10,154 bases of DNA from Acidobacteriaceae bacterium. GTDB taxonomy: Bacteria; Acidobacteriota; Terriglobia; Terriglobales; Acidobacteriaceae. Each line of letters opens with the position of its first letter. Position 1 is the first letter of the stretch. Shown here piece after piece: positions 1 through 6,368 of this stretch. Both the position numbers and the translations under genes were made by a program. Below the pieces are notes generated by a model. That model had not been told where the DNA came from. It did no database searches and was given only the letters and a program-made list of their open reading frames with translations. The DNA is taken from NCBI GenBank assembly GCA_027311125.1, contig DAICZO010000084.1, positions 1-10,154 of the forward strand, in the 5' to 3' direction.

Positions 1-753
1 GCGCTTCCAGCCATACAAATTACCAGCGCGATACCAGTAATCTCTGGTTGCCGAACCATCAAATCCAACGCCGAACTCGCCCTGATGCAACTGGCCAACA
101 ACATCACTCTCAGCGTCTACCAGGCCGTCTACCAATCCCTCCAACCCGGCATGACTACCCACCAATTCTCCTCCCTCATCGATGTGGCCTACACCCGCTG
201 CGGCGTTCAGGGCGAGGCATCCTGCCAGGTCGGCCCCTACTCCGCACTCCCGCACGGATCGCTCCAACCCCAGATTATCCGCGAAAATCAAGTCATTCTC
301 ATCGACGACGGCTGCACCGTCGAAGGCTACCAGTCCGATATCTCCCGCACCTTCGTCCTCGGCAAAGCCAGCAGCCGCCAGCATCAAATCTTCGACATCG
401 TCCACCGCGCCCAGTCTGCCGCGCTCGCCGCCGCCCGCCCCGGCGTTCCCTGCCAGGCAGTCGACGCAGCCGCCCGCAAAGTCATCACCGATGCAGGCTT
501 CGGCCCCAACTACAAATATTTCACCCATCGCGTAGGCCACGGCATCGGCATGGACGGACACGAGTGGCCATATCTCGTCCGCGGCAACACCCAACTGCTC
601 GAATCCAACATGTGCTTCTCCGACGAGCCAGGCCTCTACATACCCGGAGAATTCGGCGTTCGCCTCGAAGACGACATGCACATCACACCCGACGGGGCTC
701 GCCTTTTTACACCCCAAAGTCCATCGCTAGAAGCCCCCTTCGCCACTGCTTGA
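1..753 (+). CDS. M24 family metallopeptidase (Xaa-Pro aminopeptidase-like), 5' partial
   Basis: C-terminal 250 residues of a creatinase-fold ('pita-bread') aminopeptidase; the reading frame is open from base 1, so the N-terminal domain and true start lie outside the window. M24 enzymes of this type remove N-terminal residues, often those preceding proline, using two metal ions. All five expected metal ligands are visible (numbered from base 1): D102 in IDDG, D113 in GYQSDISR, H180 in VGHGIG, E209 in DEPG and E223 in VRLEDD. The supporting histidines H85 (ALPHG), H176 and H187 (DGHEWPY) are also present, so the catalytic half looks intact. Internal ATGs such as the one at 85 fall inside the fold and are not the start. 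The gene ends 57 bases before the M13 peptidase on the same strand and may be cotranscribed with it. Whether it is secreted cannot be judged without the N-terminus. Prolidase is the alternative within the same family. Confidence 0.92.
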   Translation, partial: ALPAIQITSAIPVISGCRTIKSNAELALMQLANNITLSVYQAVYQSLQPGMTTHQFSSLIDVAYTRCGVQGEASCQVGPYSALPHGSLQPQIIRENQVILIDDGCTVEGYQSDISRTFVLGKASSRQHQIFDIVHRAQSAALAAARPGVPCQAVDAAARKVITDAGFGPNYKYFTHRVGHGIGMDGHEWPYLVRGNTQLLESNMCFSDEPGLYIPGEFGVRLEDDMHITPDGARLFTPQSPSLEAPFATA

Positions 754-810
754 TCGACAACCCCGCGCCAATCGCATACCCTCATCTTCAGCATTTCCGG
801 AGCTTCCGTA

Positions 811-2913
811 ATGATCAGTCATCTGCCATCGTCTGCCGCCCGCCTTCTTGCACTCTCCCTTGCCACCGCTACCCTGGCGCTGGCCCAGTCGCAACCTCCG
901 TTAACACCCCAGGCCGACCCGTCCCATCAAGGCATCTCCATCACCAACATGGACCCAGCCATTCGTCCCGGCGACGACTTCTACCACTTCGCCAATGGTG
1001 GCTTCATCGCGCGGAACACCCCGCTGCCTGCGGATCGTGCCGCCAGCGGAGTCTTCAGCTCGCTCAGCGATAACAGCTTCAAGCAAGTTGCCAGCATCAT
1101 CGACGACGCCACCAAGGCCGATGCCCCCGCAGGCTCCGACCAGCGCAAAATAGCGGATCTCTACCGCTCCTACATGGACGAGTCCGCCATCGAGGCTCAC
1201 GGACTATCAACGCTGCACACTCAACTCGCCACCATCGCCGCCATCAAGGATCGTCACGACCTGGCCCACGCCCTCGGCCTCTCTCTGCGCGCCGATGTGG
1301 ATGCACTCAACAACACCAACTTCCATACTTCTAATATCTTCGGATTATGGGGCGCGCCGGGCTTCAAGGATCCCGACCACTACGCCCCCTATCTTCTGCA
1401 AGGCGGACTTCAACTCCCCAGCCGCGACTACTACCTTCTCGATAGCCCCCATATGCGCGAGGTTCGCACCAAGTATCTCGCGCACGTCGCAGCCATGTTC
1501 CGCCTGGCCGGTTTCTCCGAAGCTGACACCCGTGCCGCGCTGGTCCTGGACTTGGAAACCTCCATTGCCCGCCAGCACATCTCCCTGGCCGATAGCGAAA
1601 ACATCCACACCGCCAACAATCCCTGGACCATGGCCGACTTCTCCACCAAGGCCCCTGGCCTCGACTGGACCGAGTTCTTCCTCGCCGCAGGCCTCACCAA
1701 TCCCAATGGTAAACAGCCCACGTTCATCGTCTGGCAGCCCTCTGCCATCATCGGCGAGGCAGGCATCGTCATCTTCCGCGACCTTGACTCCTGGAAAGAT
1801 CTGCTGGCTTACCACCTCATCGAAGCCAGCGCCATCGGTGCCTCCAAAGAGCTAGCCGATGAGCGCTTCGCCTTCTTCGGCAAAACCCTCTCCGGAACCC
1901 CCGCCCAGCGTCCCCGTGACTTTCGCGGCGATGCCTTCGTCTCCGGTACGCTTGGCGACGCCGTGGGCCAGATCTACGCACAGCGCTTCTTCTCTCCAGA
2001 AGCCAAGGCTCAGGCCCAGGCTCTCGTCGCCAACCTCCTCGCTGCCTTCAAAATCCGCCTGGAGAACCTGACCTGGATGGCTCCCACGACCAAGAAAGAA
2101 GCCCTCGCCAAGCTCGCCACGCTCCAGGTCGGCGTAGGTTATCCCGACCACTGGCGCAGCTACGCAGCGCTCGACATTAAACCCGACGACCTGCTCGGCA
2201 ACATGCAGCGTGCGAGCCTTTTCGAATATCACGACAGCATCAACCGCATCGGCACCCCGGTCGACCGCAAGGAGTGGACCATGGAGCCCCAGACTGTCAA
2301 CGCCGTCAACCTGCCGCTGGACAACGGTCTCAACTTTCCCGCCGCCATTCTTCAGCCACCCTTCTTCGATCCCAAGGCCCCGGCTGCCGCCAACTACGGA
2401 GCGATTGGCACCGTCATCGGGCACGAGATCAGCCATACCTTCGACTCAGAAGGCGCAGCGTTCGACTCCCAGGGCCGCGTTCGCAACTGGTGGACTCCAG
2501 AAGATCTCGCCCACTTCGACGCCGTCACAGCAGCCCTTGCCGCTCAATACGACACCTACAAGCCCTTCCCTGACCTCGCCGTCAACGGCAAACAAACTCT
2601 TGGAGAAAACATTGCTGACGTAGCTGGAATCGCCGCTGCACTCGACGGCTTTCACGCCGCCATCCAGGGCAGCACTCAACCCACGGTAGGCGGCTTCACT
2701 CCCGATCAGCAGTTCTTCCTTGCCTTCGCCCAGAACTGGGGTAACGTCACCCGCGAAGCTGCTCTTCGCCAGCAGATCCTCGGTGACCCCCACGCACCCG
2801 GACAGTTCCGCGCCGCCACCGTCCGCAACATCGACGCCTGGTACCCCGCCTTCAAAGTCCAACCCACCGACAAGCTCTACCTGGCCCCCAAAGACCGCGT
2901 CAAAATCTGGTAA
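811..2913 (+). CDS. Secreted M13 family zinc endopeptidase (neprilysin/PepO-like)
   Basis: 700 residues, the normal length for M13. These enzymes cut short oligopeptides using one zinc ion. A signal peptide is visible: hydrophobic residues about 11-24, then an ALA cleavage site near residue 25, so export is expected. The N-terminal M13 domain starts with the family's typical D-F-Y-H-F-A-N-G segment (about residues 55-63). The catalytic domain holds HEISH at 538-542 (zinc ligands H538 and H542, general base E539), the third ligand E599 in ENIAD with D603, and H661 and R667 spaced as His711/Arg717 of neprilysin. The substrate-binding N-A pair is at 497-498, followed by V-N where relatives usually have an aromatic. 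It ends in the usual V-x-I-W-type C-terminus. The ATG at 811 is preceded by GGAG with an 8-base spacer. Exact substrate is unknown. Confidence 0.97.
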   Translation: MISHLPSSAARLLALSLATATLALAQSQPPLTPQADPSHQGISITNMDPAIRPGDDFYHFANGGFIARNTPLPADRAASGVFSSLSDNSFKQVASIIDDATKADAPAGSDQRKIADLYRSYMDESAIEAHGLSTLHTQLATIAAIKDRHDLAHALGLSLRADVDALNNTNFHTSNIFGLWGAPGFKDPDHYAPYLLQGGLQLPSRDYYLLDSPHMREVRTKYLAHVAAMFRLAGFSEADTRAALVLDLETSIARQHISLADSENIHTANNPWTMADFSTKAPGLDWTEFFLAAGLTNPNGKQPTFIVWQPSAIIGEAGIVIFRDLDSWKDLLAYHLIEASAIGASKELADERFAFFGKTLSGTPAQRPRDFRGDAFVSGTLGDAVGQIYAQRFFSPEAKAQAQALVANLLAAFKIRLENLTWMAPTTKKEALAKLATLQVGVGYPDHWRSYAALDIKPDDLLGNMQRASLFEYHDSINRIGTPVDRKEWTMEPQTVNAVNLPLDNGLNFPAAILQPPFFDPKAPAAANYGAIGTVIGHEISHTFDSEGAAFDSQGRVRNWWTPEDLAHFDAVTAALAAQYDTYKPFPDLAVNGKQTLGENIADVAGIAAALDGFHAAIQGSTQPTVGGFTPDQQFFLAFAQNWGNVTREAALRQQILGDPHAPGQFRAATVRNIDAWYPAFKVQPTDKLYLAPKDRVKIW

Positions 2914-2932
2914 GTCCGTAACCACCGCAAAC

Positions 2933-2982
2933 TAAAGTGCCCCCTTCACCGCGGATTTGACCCCGCGAAAGGGGGCACTTTA
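2933..2982. terminator. Bidirectional terminator-like hairpin between convergent genes
   Basis: A perfect 14-base inverted repeat: taaagtgccccctt at 2933-2946 pairs with aagggggcacttta at 2969-2982. Inside it, a second 5-base stem (cgcgg 2950-2954 with ccgcg 2963-2967) closes an 8-base loop. It begins 20 bases after the M13 stop codon and ends 19 bases before the stop codon of the convergent M14 gene. The arms end in aaag/cttt, so each strand gives a GC-rich stem ending in a short T-run; there is no long U-tract. Position and symmetry suit termination from both sides. Confidence 0.7.
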
Positions 2983-3001
2983 CGAAGCTCCAACAAATTA
3001 C

Positions 3002-4885
3002 CTAGCGGCCAACAGGAACTCCATCCAATCCCATCAACCGCCCCACCGGATACATCCCCACGCGATTCGCAGCAAACCACGGTGACCGCTCGTAGAAGAA
3101 CTCCAGGCGGGCTGCAGCATTGCCTGCAAACACCGGATCGCTCGCCACCTTCTTCTCAAACTCCGCCTTCAGCTTGGGGTCTTTGGCCATCATCTCCCGC
3201 GCCAACTGCTCCAGCACATACGCCTCACCATACTCCTTCTGCTCGAAGATCGAGTCGAAGAATCCCCACTGCAACGCGGAGTCCGGCGCCGCGGGCTCAA
3301 GCCACTCCACCGCTACCTTCGACAGCCTCTGATTCAACCGAACCACTGCCGACCCTGCCGGATAGGTCACCTTCTCACGCACCGGCACACAGCTTCCGTA
3401 CTTCCCCGGATCATGCATCGCCTCGCCGTTGAACGTCGGGTGACGGCCCTCAAACGGAGGCTCCTGCCAGGCCATTCCCCCGCACTGATACGTCTCCACC
3501 TCGCCCGTCCACTCTGCCGTCGTTCGCTGCATCTCCACCTGGTGCGCGGCCAGCACGTCGATTACCTTCACCCACTGTGCCGGAACGATATACCCAGCAG
3601 GCAGCGTCGTCTCCGCCGTCACCTTGAATCCCGTCTGCAGTGGCAAGGAAACATTCCACGGCTCATGCGAATACTTCACCCACATTGCACCGGAAACAGC
3701 ACTCAACTCTCGATCAAACTTGTATCCACGAAATAGAAACGGTGTCGTCTGCCCGCTCCATCCCAGCGCCAACGGATACTTCACGTTGTTCAGCGGATGC
3801 GCACCCATCGCCTCCGCTTCTTTGTCGGCCGCGGCGTTCAGCGCGATCACCTTGTCGGCATCATGGTTCATCAACTCCATCAGCCCGGCCAGAATCTCGT
3901 AGTTCCCTGTCACCCGTGTCTTGTAGTCCTTCAGCATGTGCATCTCAACCAGCATGCCCGGACGCCCCTCCAGCACTACATATCCGGTTGAGAATCGTGG
4001 CGGATCATCGTTGAACCCCAGTCCATCCGCCGGATTATTATCGTTCACCAGGTTGATGTACGTTGGCGAAGCCAGATGACCATGCGCATCCACATACTTC
4101 TCCAGCGTTGGCGTCGCCACCTCGTCCACCCACTTCGCCGTACCCGCCGGAACGTTCGGGCCGTCGTCGATCGTGAACGTAACGTCATACTGATAGTCCG
4201 CACCATCGGTCACGTGGTCATCGACAAAAAAGTCCGGCAGCCAGCGGTGAAACATAGCCAGGAATGCCCGTGCCTCCGGCGTATCCGCTTTCAAATAATC
4301 GCGATTCAAATTCAGATTTGTTCCATTACCCCGCCAGCCCATCTCCGCCGGACCATCCTGATTGATGCGGTTATAGGCACTCCGCCGCTCATGTCCGTCT
4401 GCGTTATACATGGGAATAAACACGAACACCGCCCGCTCCAGCAGCGCGGCCTTGCTTTTCTCGATCACCATGTCCCGCAGCAATGCGAGGCAGGCATCCT
4501 TGCCATCCATCTCGCCTGCGTGAATCGAGTTCTGGACCAGCACAATCGGGCGCTTTGCGGCATGCAGCGCTACTGGATCAAACACTCCGTCTTTCGACAC
4601 CACCACCACATCCAGTTCGCGCCCCTCGCCGGTCTTACCGAACGCCTCGATCTTCACCTGTCCCGCAGCAGCACGCTGCACACGCTGCAGATAAGCCATT
4701 GTTTCCGCATAATCAGGCGTCGTCGCGTAGCAGGTCTTCTCCGCCGGAGTAAGCCAGGCCCCATCGCCACCCGGCACACAGGCAGCGACCGCCTTTTCCC
4801 GAGGCTGCAAGCTTGCATCGCCCACCGTCTGCGCCTGGGCTACTCCACCCACCAAAGCCAGCAATAACCCGAACGCAACTCTCAT
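3002..4885 (-). CDS. Secreted M14 family zinc carboxypeptidase-like protein
   Basis: 627 residues. M14 peptidases are zinc enzymes that usually release C-terminal residues. A signal peptide is visible (hydrophobic residues 3-14, AQA cleavage site near residue 18). The M14 domain spans roughly residues 55-340: zinc ligands H122 and E125 in HAGEMDGK and probably H224 in DDHVTDG, the substrate-carboxylate-binding N194-R195 in NRDY, and a candidate catalytic glutamate E314 in LVEMHML. About 290 further residues follow; I recognise no separate domain in them, but their Y-P-V-G-R ending near the C-terminus recalls the large bacterial M14 proteins of Bacteroidetes and Acidobacteria. The ATG at 4885 sits just behind a G-rich stretch (AGGGGG) that can act as ribosome binding site. 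It lies 55 bases downstream of ispF on the same strand and may share its transcript, though no functional link to isoprenoid synthesis is apparent. Confidence 0.95.
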   Translation of the reverse strand: MRVAFGLLLALVGGVAQAQTVGDASLQPREKAVAACVPGGDGAWLTPAEKTCYATTPDYAETMAYLQRVQRAAAGQVKIEAFGKTGEGRELDVVVVSKDGVFDPVALHAAKRPIVLVQNSIHAGEMDGKDACLALLRDMVIEKSKAALLERAVFVFIPMYNADGHERRSAYNRINQDGPAEMGWRGNGTNLNLNRDYLKADTPEARAFLAMFHRWLPDFFVDDHVTDGADYQYDVTFTIDDGPNVPAGTAKWVDEVATPTLEKYVDAHGHLASPTYINLVNDNNPADGLGFNDDPPRFSTGYVVLEGRPGMLVEMHMLKDYKTRVTGNYEILAGLMELMNHDADKVIALNAAADKEAEAMGAHPLNNVKYPLALGWSGQTTPFLFRGYKFDRELSAVSGAMWVKYSHEPWNVSLPLQTGFKVTAETTLPAGYIVPAQWVKVIDVLAAHQVEMQRTTAEWTGEVETYQCGGMAWQEPPFEGRHPTFNGEAMHDPGKYGSCVPVREKVTYPAGSAVVRLNQRLSKVAVEWLEPAAPDSALQWGFFDSIFEQKEYGEAYVLEQLAREMMAKDPKLKAEFEKKVASDPVFAGNAAARLEFFYERSPWFAANRVGMYPVGRLMGLDGVPVGR

Positions 4886-4908
4886 CCATCCCCCTGATGC
4901 ACAACTCC

Positions 4909-4922
4909 CCTGCCTTCGCAGG
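4909..4922. other. Small hairpin between ispF and the M14 gene
   Basis: Perfect 5-base stem cctgc (4909-4913) / gcagg (4918-4922) with a cttc tetraloop on the plus strand (gaag on the minus strand). It lies 19 bases past the ispF stop. The T-rich tail is on the plus strand, opposite to the direction of ispF transcription, so it is a poor terminator for ispF; it could stabilise the ispF mRNA end or pause polymerase. Confidence 0.3.
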
Positions 4923-4940
4923 TTTAACTTTGCTTCCGTG

Positions 4941-5555
4941 CTAGGTCAGATCTTCCGTGTCAAACGGCGTCACCTTGCGTCCTAGTGCCGACACATCCCG
5001 CGCTCCGCCGACCAGTCCCTTCACCACGGCGTCCATGTCGTCCGCTTCTGCGGTCGCCACCATCCGGCCCATCGGCTCCGGAATCGCCAGGCTCTCCAGC
5101 AGTACTGTTACATGCGCCATCGCCATGTGGTCCATATTCATGCCTTCGGGAGTCTTTGCCTTGATACCAACCTCGCCCGGCTTCACGCCCAGCAACTCTG
5201 CGACTCGCTCCCGCAACTCACCTGCGATCGGTACGATCTTGGGCCGCGCCATAATCAACACGGTATCGATATTCACAATTTTGTATCCAGCCGTGGCAAT
5301 CTCTTCCAGCGCCGTCTGTAGAAATACGGTCGAATCAGCGCCCTTCCAGCGTGGGTCACTCGGCGGGAAAAACGTCCCGATATCGCCAGCCGAAACCGCC
5401 CCCAGCAAAGCATCCGTGATCGCATGAAGGAGCACATCGCCATCCGAGTGCCCCGCCAGACCCTCGGTATGCTCAATCTTCAACCCACCAATCACCAGAG
5501 GCACACCAGCCTTGAAGGCGTGCGAGTCAAATCCATATCCAATGCGCATTCCCAC
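4941..5555 (-). CDS. ispF: 2-C-methyl-D-erythritol 2,4-cyclodiphosphate synthase IspF, with C-terminal extension
   Basis: Fifth enzyme of the MEP pathway: cyclises CDP-methylerythritol 2-phosphate to MEcPP and releases CMP; cytoplasmic homotrimer. The protein opens with the family signature R-I-G-Y-G-F-D-S-H, giving zinc ligands D10, H12 and H44 (in LLHA), followed by the A-G-H-S-D-G-D segment (34-40). The K-A-x-T-x-E active-site segment is at 132-137. Two deviations: the residues after it read GMNMDHMAMAH instead of the usual glycine-rich L-G-x-x-G-x-x-E-G form, and the protein is 204 residues against about 160, with roughly 47 extra residues at the C-terminus. GTG at 5555 is chosen because AGGTGG (5562-5567) lies 6 bases upstream; ATG at 5549, giving the common M-R-I-G start, is the alternative. 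The GTG shares one base with the ispD stop (TAGTG), indicating translational coupling. Confidence 0.97.
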   Translation of the reverse strand: MGMRIGYGFDSHAFKAGVPLVIGGLKIEHTEGLAGHSDGDVLLHAITDALLGAVSAGDIGTFFPPSDPRWKGADSTVFLQTALEEIATAGYKIVNIDTVLIMARPKIVPIAGELRERVAELLGVKPGEVGIKAKTPEGMNMDHMAMAHVTVLLESLAIPEPMGRMVATAEADDMDAVVKGLVGGARDVSALGRKVTPFDTEDLT

Positions 5556-6265
5556 TAGTCGCCACCTAAATAAAACTCTGCCAGCTCAATATCGCCTGGC
5601 TGGGTAATCTTGAAGTTTCTCGCTGAACCCGGAACTACAGCAACCTCGATCCCGGCCCGTTCCAACACGCTCGCCTCATCCGTCCCGGCGAACTCATCGG
5701 CCTCCGCCTCCATAAACGCCCGGCGCAGCAGCCCAAACAGTGCTCCCTGCGGCGTCTGCGCATGTACCACGCGCTCTCGAGGAATGGTCGCGGTCACAAT
5801 CGCTCCATCCGCCGTGCGCTCCACCTGCTTGATCGTATCTACCGCCGGCAGTCCGACGATCGCAGCGCCATGCTTCACCACCGCATCGATCGTCCGCTCA
5901 ATCGTAGCCGGATCAATCAGCGGCCGGACGGCATCGTGCACCAGCACCACGTCGTCCTCCTCGCAGTGCAACGCAGCCAGCGCATTGCCCACCGAGGCCT
6001 GACGGTTATCGCCGCCTTCAACCATATGCACCCGTGCACCCAGTTTGTACTCAATCACCTGGGCCTCGACACGCTCACGTTCACTGGCCCGGACTGCCAC
6101 ACACACGGCATCCACGCGTGGCACTGCCAGAAATGCACGAAGCGACCGAATCAGGATCGGCACGCCGCCAATCTCGAGAAACTGCTTCGGCGCAACGCCA
6201 CCCGGGGCCCCCGCGGACATCCGCGTACCGATACCTGCTGCTGGAAGAATCACAAATACTCGCAT
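5555..6265 (-). CDS. ispD: 2-C-methyl-D-erythritol 4-phosphate cytidylyltransferase IspD
   Basis: Third enzyme of the MEP pathway: transfers CMP from CTP to methylerythritol 4-phosphate. From ATG 6265 it is 236 residues, the length of the E. coli enzyme. Motifs in order: the CTP-binding loop P-A-A-G-I-G-T-R-M with R15, K27 in PKQF, G-D-N-R-Q-A-S-V near 86-92, D111 in VHDAVRP, R163 in IPRER, T-D-E-A-S-V-L-E near 195-202, and K219 in NFKITQPGD. All expected catalytic residues are present. A GTG at 6298, with a GGGGA stretch 9-10 bases ahead of it, would add 11 residues; ATG 6265 is preferred because it starts right at the first beta strand and sits just behind a good -10 box. It is the first gene of a probable ispD-ispF(-M14) operon and diverges from the MutS-like gene. 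IspD and IspF are separate here, not fused as in some proteobacteria. Confidence 0.97.
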   Translation of the reverse strand: MRVFVILPAAGIGTRMSAGAPGGVAPKQFLEIGGVPILIRSLRAFLAVPRVDAVCVAVRASERERVEAQVIEYKLGARVHMVEGGDNRQASVGNALAALHCEEDDVVLVHDAVRPLIDPATIERTIDAVVKHGAAIVGLPAVDTIKQVERTADGAIVTATIPRERVVHAQTPQGALFGLLRRAFMEAEADEFAGTDEASVLERAGIEVAVVPGSARNFKITQPGDIELAEFYLGGD

Positions 6266-6274
6266 AACCACCGG

Positions 6275-6280
6275 AGTATA
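6275..6280 (-). promoter_or_regulatory. Putative -10 element for ispD
   Basis: On the minus strand these bases read TATACT, five of six matches to TATAAT. A start site 7 bases beyond the box would fall at about 6268, only 3 bases ahead of the ispD ATG at 6265, giving a near-leaderless mRNA. I see no convincing TTGACA-like -35 at 16-19 bases. If the GTG at 6298 were the true start, this box would lie inside the coding region and could not serve the gene. Confidence 0.4.
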
Positions 6281-6331
6281 CAAGATCGCAGCCCACACTT
6301 ACGCATCTTCCCCACATCAGGACTCTACCCG

Positions 6332-6354
6332 GCACCCTCCCTTGCCAAGGGTGC
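6332..6354. repeat. Inverted repeat in the ispD/mutS-like divergent region
   Basis: gcaccct (6332-6338) is the exact reverse complement of agggtgc (6348-6354), with a 9-base spacer. A second, mutually exclusive pairing exists inside it: ccctt (6339-6343) with aaggg (6347-6351) around a gcc loop. It lies just upstream of the -10-like box for the MutS-like gene, where a regulator would bind, so it could be an operator. A 7-base dyad in GC-rich DNA can also arise by chance. Confidence 0.3.
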
Positions 6355-6356
6355 GC

Positions 6357-6362
6357 GATAAT
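6357..6362 (+). promoter_or_regulatory. Putative -10 element for the MutS-like gene (leaderless start)
   Basis: GATAAT matches TATAAT at five of six positions. A start site 7 bases after the last base of the box is exactly position 6369, the first base of the proposed GTG start codon, so the mRNA would be leaderless. This would explain why no usable Shine-Dalgarno sequence precedes the GTG. No clear -35 box is seen at 15-18 bases. Confidence 0.4.
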
Positions 6363-6368
6363 CATCAC

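Noticed and set aside
48..1073. 341-codon plus-strand frame overlapping the M24 and M13 genes
   Set aside because: Its product is dominated by Arg, His, Pro and Ser with no recognisable motif. It overlaps two genes with intact catalytic residues and arises from their C-ending codons.
1852..2436. 194-codon minus-strand frame within the M13 gene
   Set aside because: Antisense shadow of the M13 catalytic domain; Gly- and Val-rich mirror of its codon bias.
4076..4867. 263-codon plus-strand frame inside the M14 gene
   Set aside because: Antisense to a gene with complete zinc-ligand motifs; composition rich in His, Arg and Ile without any domain.
6342..6362. TTGCCA at 6342-6347 as a -35 box for the GATAAT at 6357
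   Set aside because: The spacing is only 9 bases, far too short for a sigma-70 promoter.
6045..6368. Extension of the MutS-like protein upstream of the GTG at 6369
   Set aside because: The frame is open, but the extra residues overlap ispD in antisense, are rich in Arg, Thr and Pro, and run through the divergent promoter region.
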